Origin: UBA9337 sp036584565
GTDB taxonomy: Bacteria > Patescibacteriota > Minisyncoccia > Moranbacterales > UBA9337
Direction of reading: 5' to 3'
NCBI GenBank assembly: GCA_036584565.1
Contig: JAZHDF010000031.1
Location: 1 to 6,074, forward strand
DNA length: 6,074 bases
Shown: positions 4,629 to 6,074 of the stretch, one piece after another
Position numbering within the stretch: the first letter of the stretch is position 1
Layout: each line of letters starts with the position of its first letter
Program-made: the position numbers and the translations under genes
Notes under the pieces: model-generated
Told to the model about the DNA's origin: nothing
Databases searched by the model: none
Seen by the model: the letters and a program-made list of their open reading frames with translations, nothing else

Positions 4629-6074
4629 CTATTTTTTCCTTCGATAAAAAAACTTTCTAATTTCTTCAAAAACAACCACCAAAAAAGCCGCAATCACCAC
4701 CATTACCCAATCCCCTTTTTCCAGGGGTACCGTTTTTAGCATTTTTTGAAAGAAAGGATTATAAATCGCCAGCATCTGCAAAGCGAAAACAATTGCGGTG
4801 GCTCCCAATAAAAGTCTTTTTTTAAAAGGATTGATTGTAAAAATCGACCTCCTCTTATCCACGCAATTCCAAGCATTAAACCATTGAGAAACAGCCAAGA
4901 CCGAAAGGGAAATTGTCCAAGCTTTATTGATATCGGTATGATAATTTTGACTGAACAAAAAAAGCGTTCCGATAGCCATAGCCAAAGCCATCAAAAAAAT
5001 TCTCAACAAATCCTCTTTATCAATTAGCGCCGGTCTCTTTTTGGAAACATTGTTCTTTTCTCTTTCTGTCGGGTTATGCCCCAATGCCAAGGCCACGTCC
5101 AAAAATCCGTCCGTTACTAAATTAAGCCAAAGAATCTGAGCCGCCAAAATCGGCAAAGGCCAACCGAGAATTAATGCGCCCAAAATTGCAAAAACCTCCC
5201 CCACACTGGTAGAAACCAAATATAGAACCACTTTTTTCATCGAAATAAAAATATTTTTTCCTTCTTCCACTCCATAGGTTATATTGCCAAAATTATCATC
5301 CAGTAAAATTAAATCGGAGGATTCTTTGGCCACCTCCGTACCTATTTTACCCATTCCGATCCCGATATCGGCCGCCGAAAGAGACAAGGCATCATTCACT
5401 CCGTCTCCGGTCATCGCAATAGCCATTTTATTTTTTTGATAAGCGCTGATAATCCTCAGCTTATGATCGGGATTAACCCGATAAAAAACAGAAATATTTT
5501 TTATTTTTTTAATCAAATCTCCCTCGGAAATCGCCTCGATTTCATCTCCACTCATAAGAGAATCTCCTTGAGTAAAAATTCCGGCCTCCTGAGCAATCGA
5601 CTTGGCGGTTATTTTGTGATCGCCGGTTATCATTACCACCTTTATCCCCTGATCTTTGACCATCTCAACCGCTTCCCGCACTTCTTTTCGAAGAGCGTCT
5701 TGAATTCCGAAAAAACCCATTAAAACCAAATTACTTATTTCATTTTTATTTATCTTTTCATCTTTAGTTTCTCTATAACTTACGCCTATCACTCTCAGAC
5801 CCTGAGCAAATAAATCCTCCAAAGTCTTTCGAATTTCTTCTTTTCTATTCAAGTCTATTTCCTTGGGATTATCCTTCTTTTGCCACTCCTTTTTACTCAA
5901 AGCCAAAATTTCTTCCGGAGAACCGCTCACTATCAAAAAATTTTTACCGTTCAATTTATGAAGAGAAGAGTGGATTTTGGATTTATAATCAAAAGGAATT
6001 TCATCCAACAATTTCATCTCCTCCAAAAGATTGCTTGGATTAAAGCCTATCTTTTTAGCAAAGGTCAGCATCGC
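4629..6074 (-). CDS. P2-type cation-transporting ATPase, C-terminal part (cut by window edge)
   Basis: The frame is open to the right edge; the Met at 6071 is preceded in frame by Ala and resembles the internal TEAALL-type segment of these pumps, so the true start lies outside. Residues here are counted from that Met. Visible are the end of the nucleotide-binding domain (IPFDYKSK at 25-32, SGSPEEIL at 49-56 in place of KGAPE), the phosphorylation-domain motifs MITGDH (147-152) and TGDGVND (221-227), and the hinge. Membrane helices M5-M10 follow: about 281-303, 306-330, 355-374, 384-401, 418-437 and 453-471. The DKTGT phosphorylation site and M4 are outside the window. Family members pump Ca2+ or another cation out of the cytoplasm using ATP. 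In M5/M6 the ligand positions read Ser289, Glu292, Asn317, Thr320 and Asp321, and M8 has Gln396. Together these suggest a Ca2+-type pump with an altered second site, but the ion is not proven. Confidence 0.93.
   Translation of the reverse strand, partial: AMLTFAKKIGFNPSNLLEEMKLLDEIPFDYKSKIHSSLHKLNGKNFLIVSGSPEEILALSKKEWQKKDNPKEIDLNRKEEIRKTLEDLFAQGLRVIGVSYRETKDEKINKNEISNLVLMGFFGIQDALRKEVREAVEMVKDQGIKVVMITGDHKITAKSIAQEAGIFTQGDSLMSGDEIEAISEGDLIKKIKNISVFYRVNPDHKLRIISAYQKNKMAIAMTGDGVNDALSLSAADIGIGMGKIGTEVAKESSDLILLDDNFGNITYGVEEGKNIFISMKKVVLYLVSTSVGEVFAILGALILGWPLPILAAQILWLNLVTDGFLDVALALGHNPTEREKNNVSKKRPALIDKEDLLRIFLMALAMAIGTLFLFSQNYHTDINKAWTISLSVLAVSQWFNAWNCVDKRRSIFTINPFKKRLLLGATAIVFALQMLAIYNPFFQKMLKTVPLEKGDWVMVVIAAFLVVVFEEIRKFFYRRKK

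Noticed and set aside
6069..6071. The Met at 6071 as the true start of the ATPase
   Set aside because: The frame stays open to the window edge and the sequence there corresponds to the middle of the nucleotide-binding domain; the phosphorylation site and the first four helices must lie upstream.
1..6074. Mobile elements, CRISPR arrays, tRNA or rRNA genes, toxin-antitoxin or defence modules
   Set aside because: No transposase or integrase motifs, no spaced direct repeats, no cloverleaf-like sequence and no defence-type domains were seen; the only nuclease is a housekeeping-type DEDDy exonuclease.

Overview
The window is AT-rich, compact and single-stranded in organisation. Every convincing gene lies on the minus strand, the gaps between genes run from 4 to 76 bases, and start codons lack Shine-Dalgarno sequences and sit in A/T-rich leaders. 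TGA is used as a stop (end of the RDD gene) and no in-frame TGA interrupts a conserved domain, so the standard bacterial code applies. Gene style and content (an SD-less AT-rich genome, a small SpoU methylase, a PolB-exonuclease-like nuclease, a membrane-tethered CPHC thioredoxin-fold protein, an RDD membrane protein) suggest a member of the Patescibacteria/CPR, perhaps a Parcubacteria-type organism. That assignment is an inference from style, not from a marker gene.

Layout in the direction of transcription (right to left): (1) the C-terminal two thirds of a P2-type cation-pumping ATPase, cut by the right edge (4629-6074); (2) a short gap with the best promoter of the window, driving a family-4 glycosyltransferase almost without a leader (3377-4552); (3) a signal-anchored thioredoxin/glutaredoxin-fold protein with a CPHC active site (2801-3322); (4) an acidic soluble protein of unknown function (2146-2775); (5) a DEDDy 3'-5' exonuclease of the PolB-exonuclease-like type, broken by a frameshift in a GA dinucleotide run (1478-2141); (6) a gap carrying a 34-base imperfect hairpin; (7) an RDD-family membrane protein with an extra pilin-like C-terminal helix (698-1408); (8) a minimal SpoU/TrmH-type RNA methyltransferase (200-682); (9) the first 63 residues of a HAD-superfamily phosphatase, cut by the left edge (1-191).

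The genes do not form a recognisable pathway. They look like a run of household genes (ion transport, surface glycan synthesis, extracytoplasmic thiol chemistry, DNA/RNA enzymes) sharing a strand and perhaps read-through transcription. No mobile element, CRISPR array, tRNA, rRNA or defence system is visible. The points most worth a second look are the frameshifted exonuclease, which has two different sequence-based routes back to a full-length product, and the hairpin immediately upstream of the RDD start codon.
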